From an uncultured Actinomycetes bacterium (lineage in GTDB: Bacteria; Actinomycetota; Actinomycetes; Mycobacteriales; Mycobacteriaceae): a stretch of 64,000 nucleotides of DNA. The notes beneath the pieces were generated by a model. The model saw nothing but the letters and a program-made list of their open reading frames with translations, made no database searches and was not told the DNA's origin. Position 1 is the first letter of the stretch; each line of letters opens with the position of its first letter. Of this stretch, positions 38,736 through 52,115 are shown one piece after another. Both the position numbers and the translations under genes were made by a program. The stretch spans positions 38,412 through 102,411 of the forward strand of contig CAIRCP010000101.1 of assembly GCA_903877095.1 (NCBI GenBank), in the 5' to 3' direction.

Positions 38736-39140
38736 GGGTTTCCTCCGTCTCAATTTCCATTTCTGGACCATCAGTGTTCATGCCAGGGCCGGGTACTTCA
38801 GCCAGCGACGACGACCGTACCCACGCCCTCCGACGAAATGTAACCCGACCCCCTGATTCGGCGGGAAAACCTGCAGCACAGCGCCGGGTGAAACACCCTC
38901 GCCGGACTCGGATTCAGCCCTTCGGGCGAGCACGCCGACCACCCGGCCGAACTTGCGAAATACCGTATCTAGCTGCAGTTTTACCGTCGGTCAGCCGGCG
39001 ACGTGGTGGAACGGATCGCCTGCCGCCGGGCCCCGGGCAAGGCCGGCGCCCGATTCAGACCGGGTTACGGCGTGTCGCGCGTGTCGCGTCCGCAGCCGAT
39101 CAGGCCAGACAGGCGCCGGCGTCTCACGCCAGAGAGGCGC
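38736..39140. other. 405-base non-coding gap between mihF and pyrF
   Basis: I see no gene here. In M. tuberculosis the same place holds a PE/PPE pair (Rv1386-Rv1387), absent in this window. The left part holds the candidate mihF promoter (38814-38843), and the right end holds three copies of a 12-base motif next to the pyrF stop. The middle has no notable structure. Confidence 0.6.
38814..38843 (-). promoter_or_regulatory. Candidate promoter of mihF
   Basis: Minus strand: -35 TTACAT (38843-38838), 18-base spacer, -10 TACGGT (38819-38814). A start near 38807 gives a 5' leader of about 70 bases before the mihF GTG. Confidence 0.4.
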
Positions 39141-39156
39141 TCACGCCAGATAGGCG
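39104..39156. repeat. Three spaced copies of GCCAGANAGGCG at the pyrF 3' end
   Basis: Copies at 39104-39115, 39128-39139 and 39145-39156. The last one lies inside the pyrF coding end (VAYLA-stop), and the last two extend to a 16-base near-identity that includes the stop codon. On the transcript strand each reads CGCC-TNTCT-GGC(G/C), a mini-hairpin, so the set may serve as a weak terminator. Confidence 0.6.
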
Positions 39157-39989
39157 ACCGCGTCGCGGATGCGCTCGGCGGCCTGTCGCACCGCCAGCGG
39201 GTCGGGACCGGCCCGCAGCACCTCCCGGGACACCGCGGGCAGCAGCTGACCCGGCAGGGCGCCGCCGAGGCCGCCCAGGTCCTCCGGGCGGCCGCCCTGC
39301 GCGCCCACACCGGGCACCAGGACCGGACCGCCCAGCGCGCTCAGGTCGGGCACGTCGTCGCCGAGGGTGGCTCCGACGACGACCCCGACCGAGCCTGGTT
39401 GCGGCGAAGCCGCCCGGTTGACCTCCGAGGCCGCGTCGACGATCGACTGCGCCACGGTTCGTGCGGCCGGCCCGTCGCCGACCACTGCCCGCTGAACCGA
39501 TGCGCCCTCGGGGTTGGAGGTGGCGGCCAGGACGAACACCCCGCGGCCGTGCCGGGCTGCCACGTCGAGCAGCGGCGACAGCGAGCCGAACCCGAGATAG
39601 GGCGACGCGGTGACGGCGTCGGCGGCCAGCGGCCCGTCCCCCGCCCACGCTTGGGCGTAGGCCGCCATCGTCGACCCGATGTCGCCGCGCTTGGCGTCCG
39701 CCAACACCAGCACCCCGGCAGACTGCAACGCGGCGGTGGTGCGCTCCAGCACCGCGAATCCGGCCGAGCCGTACGCCTCGAAGAACGCCACTTGGGGTTT
39801 GACGACGGCGAAACCCACCGGGCCGGCGGAGTAGGCCTGCACGCAGATATCGCAGAACCGGGCCACGCCGTCGGCGGTCCGCCGTAGCCCCCAGGCGTCC
39901 AGCAGCTCCGGATGCGGGTCGATACCGACGCAAAGCGGGCCGCGGTCGGCGATCGCCGCCGCGAGTCGCGCACCGAACGTCGCCGTCAC
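39141..39989 (-). CDS. pyrF: Orotidine 5'-phosphate decarboxylase (type 2)
   Basis: 282 residues. Last step of UMP synthesis. [54 protein letters not shown] (catalytic Asp-Lys-Asp set) and [12 protein letters not shown] are present; the size and DAKRGDI motif fit the mycobacterial PyrF branch. GTG start 1 base after the carB stop, end of the pyrR-to-pyrF operon. Confidence 0.96.
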   Translation of the reverse strand: MTATFGARLAAAIADRGPLCVGIDPHPELLDAWGLRRTADGVARFCDICVQAYSAGPVGFAVVKPQVAFFEAYGSAGFAVLERTTAALQSAGVLVLADAKRGDIGSTMAAYAQAWAGDGPLAADAVTASPYLGFGSLSPLLDVAARHGRGVFVLAATSNPEGASVQRAVVGDGPAARTVAQSIVDAASEVNRAASPQPGSVGVVVGATLGDDVPDLSALGGPVLVPGVGAQGGRPEDLGGLGGALPGQLLPAVSREVLRAGPDPLAVRQAAERIRDAVAYLA

Positions 39990-39990
39990 A

Positions 39991-43329
<3,339 letters not shown>

Positions 43330-44457
43330 TTAACGGCTCCCCTGCTCCATCAGTTCGGCGAATTGGTCGAACAGGTAGTTGGCGTCGTGCGGGCCGGCTG
43401 CGGCCTCGGGGTGGTACTGCACCGAGAAAGCCCGCCCGTCAACCAGTTTCACGCCTTCCACCACACCGTCGTTGGCGCAGGTGTGGCTGACGATCGCCGG
43501 CCCGAAGTCGGTAGTGAAGACTTCACCCGCTTCTCCTTCTAAGGCGAAGCCGTGGTTCTGCGCGGTGACGGCCACCCGACCGGTGGCGTGGTCGATCACC
43601 GGCACGTTGATGCCCCGGTGGCCGAACACCATCTTGTAGGTGGACCGGCCCAGCGCACGTCCGAGGATCTGGTTGCCGAAACAGATTCCGAACAGCGGGA
43701 TTCCGGCACCGAGCACCTCCCGGGTCAGCGCCACCACCCGGTCGGCGGTGGCGGGGTCGCCGGGTCCGTTGGACAGGAACACCCCGTCCGGTTTGAGGTC
43801 ACTGATCTGGTCGAAGGTGGCCGTCGACGGCAGCACGTGGGTGCGGATACCGCGCAGCGCGAAGTTTCGCGGGGTATTGGTCTTGATGCCCAGATCCAGC
43901 GCAGCCACGGTGAACCGTTGCGGCCCTTGCGGTTCCACGACGTAACTCTCGCCGGTGCTGACTTCACCGCATAGATCGGCGCCCAGCATCGGCGGCTGGT
44001 TGCGCACCCGGTCGAGCAGTGCCTCCTGCGGCGCCAGCGCCGGGCCGGAGAACACCCCGGCCCGCATCGACCCCCGGCTGCGCAGGTGCCGGACGATCGC
44101 GCGGGTGTCCACGCGAGAGATCCCGACGATGCCCTGCCGGACCAGTTCGTCGTCGAGAGTGCCGGTGGCCCGCCAGTTGGACGCCCGCGGGGAGGGATCG
44201 CGCACCACGTAGCCGGCCACCCAGATCTTGTCGCCGCGGCTTTCGCCGTCCTCATGGTTCCAGCCGGTGTTGCCGATCTGCGGGGCGGTGGCGACGACGA
44301 TCTGGCGGTGGTAACTGGGGTCGGTGAGGGTCTCCTGGTAGCCCGACATCCCGGTGGAGAACACCGCCTCACCGAGCGTCTGGCCGACGGCCCCGAACGG
44401 CGTCCCGGTGTAGACGCGCCCGTCCTCGAGGACGAGAACGGCCTGCTGCTGGCTCAC
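43330..44457 (-). CDS. carA: Carbamoyl-phosphate synthase small subunit
   Basis: 375 residues. Class I glutamine amidotransferase supplying ammonia to CarB. N-terminal domain [20 protein letters not shown] and [15 protein letters not shown]-terminal triad with the Cys in [14 protein letters not shown], His and Glu in [14 protein letters not shown] at 44457 overlaps the upstream membrane-protein gene (GTGA); a longer open frame upstream runs through that gene and is not used. Confidence 0.97.
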   Translation of the reverse strand: MSQQQAVLVLEDGRVYTGTPFGAVGQTLGEAVFSTGMSGYQETLTDPSYHRQIVVATAPQIGNTGWNHEDGESRGDKIWVAGYVVRDPSPRASNWRATGTLDDELVRQGIVGISRVDTRAIVRHLRSRGSMRAGVFSGPALAPQEALLDRVRNQPPMLGADLCGEVSTGESYVVEPQGPQRFTVAALDLGIKTNTPRNFALRGIRTHVLPSTATFDQISDLKPDGVFLSNGPGDPATADRVVALTREVLGAGIPLFGICFGNQILGRALGRSTYKMVFGHRGINVPVIDHATGRVAVTAQNHGFALEGEAGEVFTTDFGPAIVSHTCANDGVVEGVKLVDGRAFSVQYHPEAAAGPHDANYLFDQFAELMEQGSR

Positions 44458-45008
44458 TCTTCTTCTCCTACCCATGTGGAATAGTCCCGGCGGTCGTCGC
44501 CGCGAAAGCCGGTGTCGATCTCGGTGCCCGATGGCAGCCGCCAGCGGATCACCAGGATCCCGGCGGCGGTGCTTCCGGTCCGCGCGGCGGGCAGCACCTT
44601 GCCGGCCAGTCCGCGTTCGGTCCGCACGCCCACGATGGACTCCTGCGGAATCCAGATCGGACCGGTCCCGGAGCGCTCCAGGAGAACGCCGTTGCGGTAG
44701 CGGGTCAGCACCGCTTTGGACCGATACCCCAGATCGCCGGTGGTGACCCGATTCAGCCAGTCCGCCGATGAGCCGCTTGCGCGAAGCGCTTCGGACTCGG
44801 CGATCGTGCAGCCGACGTACAACCCCTTGGTCGGCGGGACGAGGGTGGGGCCGGGGATGTCCGGCATCGCCGGCAGCGTGCCGATCGCCGCCTCCTGCAG
44901 TTCCGATCGGTGTCTCCAGCCGCGCAGCATCCGCCGGATCACCACACCGATTCCGACCACGATCAGAAACCCGAAGACGAAGGTTCCGATTGCGGTGGGG
45001 GTGTTCAC
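44454..45008 (-). CDS. Membrane-anchored PH-like domain protein in the pyr operon (Rv1382-like)
   Basis: 184 residues: one N-terminal transmembrane helix ([22 protein letters not shown]), then a soluble domain with [36 protein letters not shown] and [22 protein letters not shown], resembling a PH-like export-associated domain. GTG at 45008 overlaps pyrC (GTGA) and its stop overlaps carA. The gene is conserved in this slot in mycobacteria (Rv1382). No link to pyrimidine chemistry is apparent. Confidence 0.85.
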   Translation of the reverse strand: MNTPTAIGTFVFGFLIVVGIGVVIRRMLRGWRHRSELQEAAIGTLPAMPDIPGPTLVPPTKGLYVGCTIAESEALRASGSSADWLNRVTTGDLGYRSKAVLTRYRNGVLLERSGTGPIWIPQESIVGVRTERGLAGKVLPAARTGSTAAGILVIRWRLPSGTEIDTGFRGDDRRDYSTWVGEEE

Positions 45009-46306
45009 GCGGTGCGGGCCTTGCCATCCCGGGCGGTCACCCGTCCGCGCAGCAGTGTCGCGGTCACCGTGGCCGGCAGCGTCATGGCCTGATACGGCGT
45101 ATTCGACGACCGGCTGGCCAGTTCGGTGCCGACGACGGTCCAGGTGGCATCGGGATCGACGACGGCGAGATTTGCCGGCTCCCCGACCTCCAGGGGCCGG
45201 CCCTGGTCGTCGAGTCCGACGATGCGGGCCGGGTTCTCGCTCATCACCCTGGCCACCCCCCGCCAGTCGAGCAACCCGGGGTCCACCATCGTCGCCGCCA
45301 CCACCGACAGCGCGGTCTGCAGCCCGAGCATCCCGGGCCGGGCTACGGCGAATTCGCAGCACTTCTCCTGGGCGGCGTGCGGGGCGTGATCGGTGGCGAC
45401 GCAGTCGATCACACCATCGGCCAGCGCCCGGCGCAGCGCCTCGGTGTCGGAGGCCTCCCGCAGCGGGGGGTTGACCCGGTTGACCCCGTCGTAGGTGTTC
45501 AATCGGCTGTCGTCGAGCATCAGATGGTGCGGGGTCACCTCGGCGGTGACCGAGATGCCCTGCTGCTTGGCCCATTTCAGGATCTCGATGGTGCCGGCCG
45601 TCGAGGCGTGGCAGATATGCACCCGGGCGCCGGCGTCGCGGGCCAGCAGCACGTCCCGGGCGACGATCGACTCCTCGGCCACCCGCGGCCAGCCCGCCAG
45701 CCCCAGCCGGGCGGCCGTCGGGCCCTCGTGCGCCACGGCATTGACCGTCAGCCGCGGCTCCTCGGCGTGCTGGGCGATGAGCACACCCAGCCCCGCGGCG
45801 TATTCCAATGCGCGGCGCATCACCAGGGGGTCGTGCACGCAGATGCCGTCGTCGGAGAACATCCGGACCTGACCGAGGCTGTCGGCCATCAGGCCCATCT
45901 CGGTGAGTTGCTTGCCGGCCAGCCCGACGGTCACCGCGCCCACGGGATGGACGTCGACCAGTCCGACCTGCTGTCCGCGCCGCCAGACGTGGTCGGTGAC
46001 GACGGGGCCGTCGGCAGGAGGATCGGTGTTGGCCATCGCGAACACCGCGGTGAAACCGCCCAATGCCGCAGCGGCCGAACCGGTTTCGATGTCCTCGGCG
46101 TACTCGCGGCCGGGCTCACGCAGATGGGTGTGCAGGTCCACCAACCCGGGCAGCAGCACCTGCCCGGCCGCGTCGATCACCTCGGCGCCTTCCGGGGCCG
46201 TCAGGACGGGCCCGATCCCGGCGATCTGCCCGTCGGCGACCAGGACGTCGACCTGCTCACCCTCGCCGTAGAGGCGAACGCCTTTGATGAGTACTGGACC
46301 GGTCAT
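45005..46306 (-). CDS. pyrC: Dihydroorotase (class I)
   Basis: 433 residues, amidohydrolase fold. Cyclises carbamoyl-aspartate to dihydroorotate. Zinc ligands in [10 protein letters not shown]; further signature [11 protein letters not shown] and [11 protein letters not shown] (His/Asp metal site). Start overlaps the end of pyrB by 4 bases, and its own end overlaps the following membrane-protein gene. Confidence 0.97.
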   Translation of the reverse strand: MTGPVLIKGVRLYGEGEQVDVLVADGQIAGIGPVLTAPEGAEVIDAAGQVLLPGLVDLHTHLREPGREYAEDIETGSAAAALGGFTAVFAMANTDPPADGPVVTDHVWRRGQQVGLVDVHPVGAVTVGLAGKQLTEMGLMADSLGQVRMFSDDGICVHDPLVMRRALEYAAGLGVLIAQHAEEPRLTVNAVAHEGPTAARLGLAGWPRVAEESIVARDVLLARDAGARVHICHASTAGTIEILKWAKQQGISVTAEVTPHHLMLDDSRLNTYDGVNRVNPPLREASDTEALRRALADGVIDCVATDHAPHAAQEKCCEFAVARPGMLGLQTALSVVAATMVDPGLLDWRGVARVMSENPARIVGLDDQGRPLEVGEPANLAVVDPDATWTVVGTELASRSSNTPYQAMTLPATVTATLLRGRVTARDGKARTA

Positions 46307-47259
46307 ACGCTCACCGCCTCGTCAGTTCCGACCAGCAGGTGGAACAACACCGCCATCCGGACGTGTACACCATTCGTCACCTGTTGCAGCACAGCCGATT
46401 GCGAAGAATCCGGTACAGCGAAGGAGATCTCCATGCCGCGCAGCATCGGCCCGGGATGCAGCACCACCGCATGATCGGGCAACTTCGCCTGCCGCCGCTC
46501 GGACAGGCCGAAGCGGGTGGAGTACTCGCGCTCGGAGGGGAAGAAGGCGCCGTTCATCCGCTCGGCCTGCACCCGCAACATCATCACCGCGTCGGCGGCG
46601 GGAAGTTCGGCATCCAGATCGTGCGAGATCGTCGCATTGCCCCAGTCGGCCACCCCGACCGGCAGCAACGTGGGCGGCGCGACGAGCACCACTTCCGCAC
46701 CCAGGGTGTTCAGCAGCGCGACGTTGGAGCGGGCCACCCGGCTGTGCAGCACGTCGCCGACGATCACCACCCGCCGGCCCTCGATGTCGCCGAGGCGCTG
46801 ACGGATGGTCAGCGCGTCCAGCAGGGCCTGGGTGGGGTGCTCGTGGGTGCCGTCGCCGGCGTTGACCACGCAGGGTCCGGTCCCGTCCGGTTCCAGCGTC
46901 CACTCCGCCAGCTGCTGCGCCGAGCCCGATGCCGGGTGACGGATGATGAGCATGTCGGCGCCGGCCGCCCGCAGCGTTAAGGCGGTGTCGCGCAACGACT
47001 CTCCCTTGGCCGCCGATGAGCCCGAGGAACTGACGTTGATGACATCGGCGCTCATCCACTTGCCGGCCACCTCGAACGACACCCGGGTGCGGGTCGAGTT
47101 CTCGTAGAACATCGTGATGATCGTGCGGCCCCGCAGGGTGGGCACCTTCTTGACCTCGCGGCCCAGCAGCGCCTGCTTGAAGCGGTCGGCGTTGTCGAGG
47201 ATCGCGGTGGCCTCGCTGCGGCTCAGGTCGGACGCGGACAACAGATGCCTGATGCTCAT
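46303..47259 (-). CDS. pyrB: Aspartate carbamoyltransferase catalytic subunit
   Basis: 318 residues. Joins carbamoyl phosphate and aspartate. Carbamoyl-phosphate motif [32 protein letters not shown], and [17 protein letters not shown]. No pyrI regulatory gene is nearby, as usual in actinobacteria. ATG overlaps the pyrR stop by 4 bases. Confidence 0.97.
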   Translation of the reverse strand: MSIRHLLSASDLSRSEATAILDNADRFKQALLGREVKKVPTLRGRTIITMFYENSTRTRVSFEVAGKWMSADVINVSSSGSSAAKGESLRDTALTLRAAGADMLIIRHPASGSAQQLAEWTLEPDGTGPCVVNAGDGTHEHPTQALLDALTIRQRLGDIEGRRVVIVGDVLHSRVARSNVALLNTLGAEVVLVAPPTLLPVGVADWGNATISHDLDAELPAADAVMMLRVQAERMNGAFFPSEREYSTRFGLSERRQAKLPDHAVVLHPGPMLRGMEISFAVPDSSQSAVLQQVTNGVHVRMAVLFHLLVGTDEAVSV

Positions 47260-47822
47260 CGCTGGGGCCCCCCTTCCGGTGCGATCCAGATCCCTTCGAC
47301 GCCGTCGTTCTCGATCAGGCGCACCTTGACGTTCTCGCTGCGCGACGTTGGCACGTTCTTTCCGACGTAGTCGGCCCTGACCGGCAGTTCGCGGTGGCCG
47401 CGGTCTACCAGGACGGCCAGTTGCACCGCCTTCGGCCGGCCGATATCGCGTAGCGCGTCCAGCGCCGAGCGAACCGAACGGCCGGTGTAAAGCACGTCGT
47501 CGACGAGGATCACCAGGGCGCCGTCGATGCCACCGGCCGGGATCGAGGTCTCCTCCAGAGCACGGGGCGGCTTGAAGTCGAGGTCGTCGCGATAGAGCGT
47601 GATGTCCAGCCCGCCGCGCGCGACGGTGATCCCGGAGAACTCGTGGATCCTCGCGGCCAGGCGCTGAGCCAGGGTGACGCCGCGGGTTGGGATTCCCAGC
47701 AGTACCACCCGAGGCGCATCGGCGCCGTCCAGAGCGGACTTTTCGATGATCTGATGAGACATGCGGGAAATGGTTCGGCCGACGTCCGCAGCGGACATCA
47801 GTTCCCGGTCAGTGCTGGTCAC
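47256..47822 (-). CDS. pyrR: PyrR bifunctional pyr operon regulator/uracil phosphoribosyltransferase
   Basis: 188 residues, type I phosphoribosyltransferase. PRPP loop [37 protein letters not shown], and the basic groove used to bind pyr mRNA. In mycobacteria PyrR with UMP represses translation of the pyr operon. First gene of the pyr operon, GTG at 47822; the AAGGAGG site lies 13 bases upstream, and a PyrR-type motif adjoins it. Confidence 0.96.
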   Translation of the reverse strand: MTSTDRELMSAADVGRTISRMSHQIIEKSALDGADAPRVVLLGIPTRGVTLAQRLAARIHEFSGITVARGGLDITLYRDDLDFKPPRALEETSIPAGGIDGALVILVDDVLYTGRSVRSALDALRDIGRPKAVQLAVLVDRGHRELPVRADYVGKNVPTSRSENVKVRLIENDGVEGIWIAPEGGPQR

Positions 47823-47843
47823 GTTTGAAACCGGACCTCCTTC

Positions 47844-47861
47844 TCCGCCTCGCCGGACGGA
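47844..47861 (-). promoter_or_regulatory. PyrR-binding RNA motif in the pyrR leader
   Basis: On the transcript strand the sequence is TCCGTCCGGCGAGGCGGA. It fits the PyrR loop consensus (RUCC-N-G-N-GAGG-Y) and closes with a UCCG/CGGA stem. The pyrR Shine-Dalgarno (AAGGAGG, 47842-47836) begins 1 base past it, so PyrR binding could block ribosome access. This matches the translational control known for mycobacterial pyr operons. Confidence 0.65.
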
Positions 47862-47886
47862 TCGTTAAAGGATGTCAACGCCCCGC

Positions 47887-47915
47887 AGCCTAGCACCCGC
47901 CCGGCCACGGCCCAA
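47887..47915 (-). promoter_or_regulatory. Predicted promoter of the pyr operon
   Basis: Minus strand: -35 TTGGGC (47915-47910), 17-base spacer, extended -10 TGC-TAGGCT (hexamer 47892-47887). Start near 47880 gives a leader of about 58 bases that contains the PyrR motif. Confidence 0.55.
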
Positions 47916-47919
47916 TCAG

Positions 47920-47925
47920 TAGACT
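47920..47925 (+). promoter_or_regulatory. Predicted -10 (TAGACT) of the leaderless serine hydrolase gene
   Basis: TAGACT ends 7 bases before the GTG at 47933. It faces away from the pyr promoter 5 bases further left, so the two promoters share this short intergenic DNA. Confidence 0.45.
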
Positions 47926-47932
47926 CGCCGCA

Positions 47933-49138
47933 GTGAGCCTCGCCGACAACAGGTCCTCCATCGACCAGGCGGTCGAGGCCGGTCTGCTCTCCGGAGCGGT
48001 CACCTGCGTCTGGCATCGCGGAGAAGTGCTGCAGGTCAACGAGATCGGCCACCGTGACGTCGGTGCGGGGCTGCCGATGCGCCGTGACACCATCTTCCGG
48101 ATCGCCTCGATGACCAAGCCGGTCACCGTGGCGGCGGCGATGGCGCTGGCCGAGGAGGGCAAGCTCGAGCTGACCGACCCCGTCACCCGGTGGGTCCCCG
48201 AACTTGCCGACATGCGGGTGCTGGTCGATCCCACCGGACCGCTGGACCGCACCGTGCCGGCTCAGCGGCCGATCACCGTCGATGACCTGATGACCCACCG
48301 CAGCGGCCTGGCGTACGCGTTCTCGGTGGTCGGTCCGATCAGCCGGGCCTACGCTCAGGTGTCGCTGCGCCAGGACACCGACGACTGGCTGGCCGAGATC
48401 GCTCGGCTTCCGCTGCTGCATCAGCCCGGTGACCTGCTGACCTACAGCCAGTCCACCGAGGTGCTGGGCATTGTCCTGTCCCGTCTCGAGGGCAAACCCT
48501 TGCAGACGGTGTTGTCCGAGCGGATCTTCGAGCCGCTGGGGATGCTCGACACCGGTTTCTGGGTGTCCCCGGACAAGCGGGAGCGAGCCGCGACGATGTA
48601 CCGGCTCGACGAGACGGGCAGTCTGCAGGACGACGCCATGGGTCCGGTACCGGTGCGTGAACCGAGATTCTCCCAAGGCGGAGCCGGTCTGGTCTCCACC
48701 GTCGACGACTATCTGCGATTCGCCCGGATGCTGCTGGCCGGCGGCGAGGTCGACGGAGTCCGGGTGCTCACCGAGGAATCGGTGCTGTCGATGCGCACCG
48801 ACCGGCTCACCGACACCCAGAGACGCCACCCCTTTTTGGGCATGCCGTTCTGGATCGGCCGCGGGTTCGGGCTGAACCTGTCGGTGGTCACCGACCCGAC
48901 CCGCTCGGCACGGCTGTTCGGGCCGGGCGGCGCCGGAACCTTCGGCTGGCCCGGCGCGTACGGAACGTGGTGGCAGGCCGACCCCGCCAACGACCTGATC
49001 CTGATCTACCTGATCCAGAACTACCCGGACCTGACGTCGGCCGCCGCCGCGGTGGCGGGCAACACCGCGCTGGCGAAGCTGCAGTCGGTGCAGCCGAAGT
49101 TCGTCAAGGGGACCTACGCGGGGTTGGGTCTGCTGTAG
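47933..49138 (+). CDS. Beta-lactamase-fold serine hydrolase (family VIII esterase type)
   Basis: 401 residues, no signal. Nucleophile Ser59 in SMTK, fitting the SxxK motif; Tyr in LLTYSQSTEVLG at the YxN position (YSQ here); GGAGTFGWPGAYGT near the C-terminus replaces the KTG box. Fold members include EstB-type esterases and D-Ala-D-Ala peptidase-like enzymes, and mycobacteria have LipL- and LipD-type members. Substrate unknown. Divergent from the pyr operon. Confidence 0.9.
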   Translation: MSLADNRSSIDQAVEAGLLSGAVTCVWHRGEVLQVNEIGHRDVGAGLPMRRDTIFRIASMTKPVTVAAAMALAEEGKLELTDPVTRWVPELADMRVLVDPTGPLDRTVPAQRPITVDDLMTHRSGLAYAFSVVGPISRAYAQVSLRQDTDDWLAEIARLPLLHQPGDLLTYSQSTEVLGIVLSRLEGKPLQTVLSERIFEPLGMLDTGFWVSPDKRERAATMYRLDETGSLQDDAMGPVPVREPRFSQGGAGLVSTVDDYLRFARMLLAGGEVDGVRVLTEESVLSMRTDRLTDTQRRHPFLGMPFWIGRGFGLNLSVVTDPTRSARLFGPGGAGTFGWPGAYGTWWQADPANDLILIYLIQNYPDLTSAAAAVAGNTALAKLQSVQPKFVKGTYAGLGLL

Positions 49139-49179
49139 CGCGTGCGATCACCCTCGGCGTAAACCGCTGGCCGCGACGA

Positions 49180-49656
49180 TCAGGCGTCGGGCTTTGTCCC
49201 GCGCACCGCCGCCGCGGCCGCACGGATCTGCGGGGTCACCAGCATCACCTGCCCCAGCACGCCGTTGACGAAACCCGGCGACTCGTCGGTGGAGAGTTCC
49301 TTGGCCAGTTCGACGGCTTCATCGACGGCGACCACCGGCGGCACGTCGTCGGCGTGCAACAACTCCCACACCGCAACCCGCAGGATCGCCCGGTCCACGG
49401 CCGGCAGCCGTTCCAGTGTCCAGCCCTGCAGGTGTGAGCTGATCAACTCGTCGATGTGCGGGGCGTGCTCACTGACTCCGTGGGCGACCGCCACGGTGTA
49501 CGGATTCAGTTGCGCCACATCGGAATTGGTCTCAGCGAGAGCTATGCGGCCGTCGGCGGCCTCGGCTGAGCTCACGCCGCGGGCCTCGGCCTCGAACAGC
49601 AGGTCCACCGCTCGTTTGCGGGACTGGTGCCGGCCCTGCGACTTGCGGTCAGCCAT
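49180..49656 (-). CDS. nusB: Transcription antitermination factor NusB
   Basis: 158 residues, all-helical. RNA-binding N-terminus [19 protein letters not shown] and [33 protein letters not shown] are conserved. Pairs with NusE (S10) on rRNA boxA sites. Follows efp by 25 bases, as Rv2534c-Rv2533c. Confidence 0.95.
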   Translation of the reverse strand: MADRKSQGRHQSRKRAVDLLFEAEARGVSSAEAADGRIALAETNSDVAQLNPYTVAVAHGVSEHAPHIDELISSHLQGWTLERLPAVDRAILRVAVWELLHADDVPPVVAVDEAVELAKELSTDESPGFVNGVLGQVMLVTPQIRAAAAAVRGTKPDA

Positions 49657-49681
49657 GGTCGATCACGCGCCGCCGCAGCCG

Positions 49682-50245
49682 CTAGGCATTGACGCGGCCC
49701 AAATAGTTGCCGTCGCGCGAATCCACCTTCAACTTGTCCCCGATGTTGATGAACAGCGGCACCTGAATCTCGGCGCCGGTCTCCAGGGTCGCCGGCTTGG
49801 TCCCGGCGCTGGAGCGGTCCCCCTGCAGGCCGGGCTCGGTGTGGGCGACCACGAGTTCGACGGTGGTCGGAAGCTCCAGGTAGAGCGGCGCGCCCTCGTT
49901 GAAGGCGATCTGCACCGGCATGCCCTCCAGCAGGAAACCGGCCGAGTTGCCGACCAGCGACTCGGGCAGCGGGTGCTGCTCGTAGTCCTCGCCGTCCATG
50001 AACACGAAGTCGCTGCCGTCGCGGTAGAGGTAGGTGGCGTCGCGCCGGTCCACCGTGGCGGTCTCGACCTTCACGCCGGCGTTGTACGTCTTGTCGACCA
50101 CCTTGCCGGACAGCACGTTCTTCAGCTTGGTGCGGACGAAGGCCGGCCCTTTACCGGGCTTGACGTGCTGGAACTCGGTGATCTGCCAGAGTTGCCCGTC
50201 GATGTTCAGCACGAGGCCGTTCTTGAAGTCGGCGGTGGTCGCCAC
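49682..50245 (-). CDS. efp: Elongation factor P
   Basis: 187 residues, three beta-barrel domains. Domain I carries the loop [16 protein letters not shown] whose tip residue enters the ribosome and eases polyproline synthesis; the second Lys of KPGKG is at the tip. GDFxxxD-like ending ([12 protein letters not shown]) closes domain III. Lies between pepQ and nusB. Confidence 0.97.
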   Translation of the reverse strand: MATTADFKNGLVLNIDGQLWQITEFQHVKPGKGPAFVRTKLKNVLSGKVVDKTYNAGVKVETATVDRRDATYLYRDGSDFVFMDGEDYEQHPLPESLVGNSAGFLLEGMPVQIAFNEGAPLYLELPTTVELVVAHTEPGLQGDRSSAGTKPATLETGAEIQVPLFINIGDKLKVDSRDGNYLGRVNA

Positions 50246-50354
50246 GGTCTGTCGTTCTCCCTCGGATCTGGATGGAATCGCTCTGCGGGAGCTTACCTGC
50301 GCCGCAGCGCCGGACCCGCATCGCCGGAGGCCGCGACGACGGCCGGGCGCGGCC

Positions 50355-51458
50355 TCAGTCCAGCACGATCAACTCTTTGGGGAACCGGGACAGCGCCTCC
50401 GTGCCGTGTTCGCCCACCAGCGCGGTGTCCTCGATCCTGACCCCGCCCCGGCCGGGCAGGTACACCCCGGGTTCAACGGTGACCACCGAGCCGGCCCGCA
50501 ACTCCCCGACCGCCGCCGCGGCGATGCCGGGGGCTTCGTGGATCTGAAGCCCGACGCCGTGGCCAAGACCGTGGCCGAAGTGCTCGGCGAAGCCGGCCTG
50601 GTCGATCACTCGGCGCGCGGCGCCGTCGATGCCGGACAGGTCCGCGCCCGGTTCCAGCGCGGCCACGCCGGCGCGCTGCGCCGCGAGGACCACGTCGTAG
50701 ATCTCTCGCTGCCAGTCCGAGGCGGCGCCCAGGACGAACGTGCGGGTCATATCCGAGTGGTAGCCCGCGACCAGCGCACCGAAGTCGATCTTCACGAAGT
50801 CGCCGGTGCGCAGGACGGCGTCGGTCGGCCGGTGGTGCGGGACCGCCGAGTTCGCACCGGCGGCGACGATGGTCTCGAACGCCCGCGCGTCGGCGCCGTG
50901 GTCGAGCATGTGCGCCTCCAGCTCGCGTGCCACCGCCCGCTCGGTACGGCCCGGCCGCAGCCCGCCGCCGCTGACCAGGTCGGCCAGCGCCGCGTCAGCC
51001 GCCTCGCAGGCCGCGCGCAGCAGCGTCACCTCGCCGTCGTCCTTGACTTCCCGCAACGACTCGACCAGCCCGGTGGCGCGGACCAGTTCCGCGGCCGGGG
51101 CGGCGCCGTCACCGTCCAGCGCGCGGCGCAGAACGTCGTAGCCGTCGACGGTGACGATGTGGCTTTCGAACCCGATTCGGGGCGATCCTGCCGCAACGGC
51201 GCGTTGCGCCAGGTGCCGGCCGCAGGCCCGCTCGATCGCCACCTCCACGTCCGGGGCCTGCCGGGCGGCCTGGGTTCGGTAGCGCGAGTCGGTGGCCAGC
51301 AACGCCGGACGGCCGTCTCCGAACACCAGCAACGCGGCGTTAGAGCCCGTGAATCCGGTCAGGTAGCGAACGTTGATCAGGTCGCTGACCAGCATGGCGT
51401 CCACACCTGACGCCGCCAGCCGGGCCGCCACCCGCTCGCGGCGTAGGGAATATGTCAC
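50355..51458 (-). CDS. pepQ: Xaa-Pro dipeptidase/aminopeptidase (M24B)
   Basis: 367 residues. N-terminal creatinase-like domain (about 1-130) and pita-bread metallopeptidase domain with metal ligands in [19 protein letters not shown], the [16 protein letters not shown] His, [11 protein letters not shown] and GVRIEDT Glu residues. Cleaves Xaa-Pro bonds in peptides. Orthologue Rv2535c. GTG at 51458 lies 8 bases after TACGGT; longer open frames upstream cross into the divergent gene. Confidence 0.95.
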   Translation of the reverse strand: MTYSLRRERVAARLAASGVDAMLVSDLINVRYLTGFTGSNAALLVFGDGRPALLATDSRYRTQAARQAPDVEVAIERACGRHLAQRAVAAGSPRIGFESHIVTVDGYDVLRRALDGDGAAPAAELVRATGLVESLREVKDDGEVTLLRAACEAADAALADLVSGGGLRPGRTERAVARELEAHMLDHGADARAFETIVAAGANSAVPHHRPTDAVLRTGDFVKIDFGALVAGYHSDMTRTFVLGAASDWQREIYDVVLAAQRAGVAALEPGADLSGIDGAARRVIDQAGFAEHFGHGLGHGVGLQIHEAPGIAAAAVGELRAGSVVTVEPGVYLPGRGGVRIEDTALVGEHGTEALSRFPKELIVLD

Positions 51459-51466
51459 GGTCGCCG

Positions 51467-51472
51467 ACCGTA
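51467..51472 (-). promoter_or_regulatory. Predicted -10 (TACGGT) of pepQ
   Basis: Minus-strand TACGGT ends 8 bases before the pepQ GTG. pepQ and the divergent membrane gene are only 34 bases apart, so the two promoters overlap. Confidence 0.4.
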
Positions 51473-51478
51473 CTCGAC

Positions 51479-51484
51479 TAGGCT
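51479..51484 (+). promoter_or_regulatory. Predicted -10 (TAGGCT) of the divergent membrane-protein gene
   Basis: TAGGCT ends 8 bases before the ATG at 51493, giving a leaderless arrangement opposite the pepQ promoter. Confidence 0.5.
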
Positions 51485-51492
51485 GGCCACCC

Positions 51493-52092
51493 ATGACGAC
51501 CTGGTTGCCGCGCGGACTGGTGTTCGCGATCGGGATGGTGCTGCTCCGACTGGTGCAGGGCACCCTGATCAATGCCAACCCCACCAACGCCGGTGTTATC
51601 AGCTTCGCCCTGTGCGTGCTGTTCGGCGTCGCCGCTTTCCTGGCCGGGTTACTCGATGGCATGGCCGACGCCCGGTCCAACCCCGACCCGGACCGGCGTC
51701 GGGACCTGGCCATGCGTTGGCTGTTGGCCGGCCTGGTCGCCGGGGTGGTCAGCGGGCTGGTGACCTGGATCATCTCCCGGTTCTACGGCGCGGTGTACGC
51801 CGACGGCTTCGTTCCCGAGGTGGTGGTGTTCCCGGCCTTCACCACTCTGCTGATCTTCCTTCCGGCGATGTTCGCGGTGGCCCTCGGCCGCTTCCTGGTG
51901 GACCGCAAACGGCCGGTGGAACACCGACGCAGCCGTGGTGACGTGTTCGATTCGGTGTACGACGCGGACGAGGATCCCAGTGAGCGCTATGCCCCGTCAC
52001 GCACCGAACTGGACTGGCGGCAGGAGTCCCGCGAGGCGGTCCGGCTCGAACACGAAGAAGCCGAGCAGCGCCTGCACGACCACCTCAAGTGA
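51493..52092 (+). CDS. B-4DMT-type four-helix membrane protein (Rv2536-like)
   Basis: 199 residues. Four hydrophobic segments: LVFAIGMVLLRLVQGTLI, VISFALCVLFGVAAFLAGLLDG, WLLAGLVAGVVSGLVTWIISRFYG, and VVVFPAFTTLLIFLPAMFAVALGRFLV, then an acidic, charged cytoplasmic tail (YDADEDPSERYAPS). Fits the actinobacterial B-4DMT group annotated as transporters by fold; no substrate is known. Located between pepQ and aroQ as in H37Rv. Confidence 0.85.
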   Translation: MTTWLPRGLVFAIGMVLLRLVQGTLINANPTNAGVISFALCVLFGVAAFLAGLLDGMADARSNPDPDRRRDLAMRWLLAGLVAGVVSGLVTWIISRFYGAVYADGFVPEVVVFPAFTTLLIFLPAMFAVALGRFLVDRKRPVEHRRSRGDVFDSVYDADEDPSERYAPSRTELDWRQESREAVRLEHEEAEQRLHDHLK

Positions 52093-52115
52093 CGCCTAGC
52101 TCACCTGTTTCGAGC

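Noticed and set aside
43330-45027. Longer carA starting near 45027
   Set aside because: The extension covers the membrane-protein gene in a wrong frame; the amidotransferase N-terminus begins at GTG 44457.
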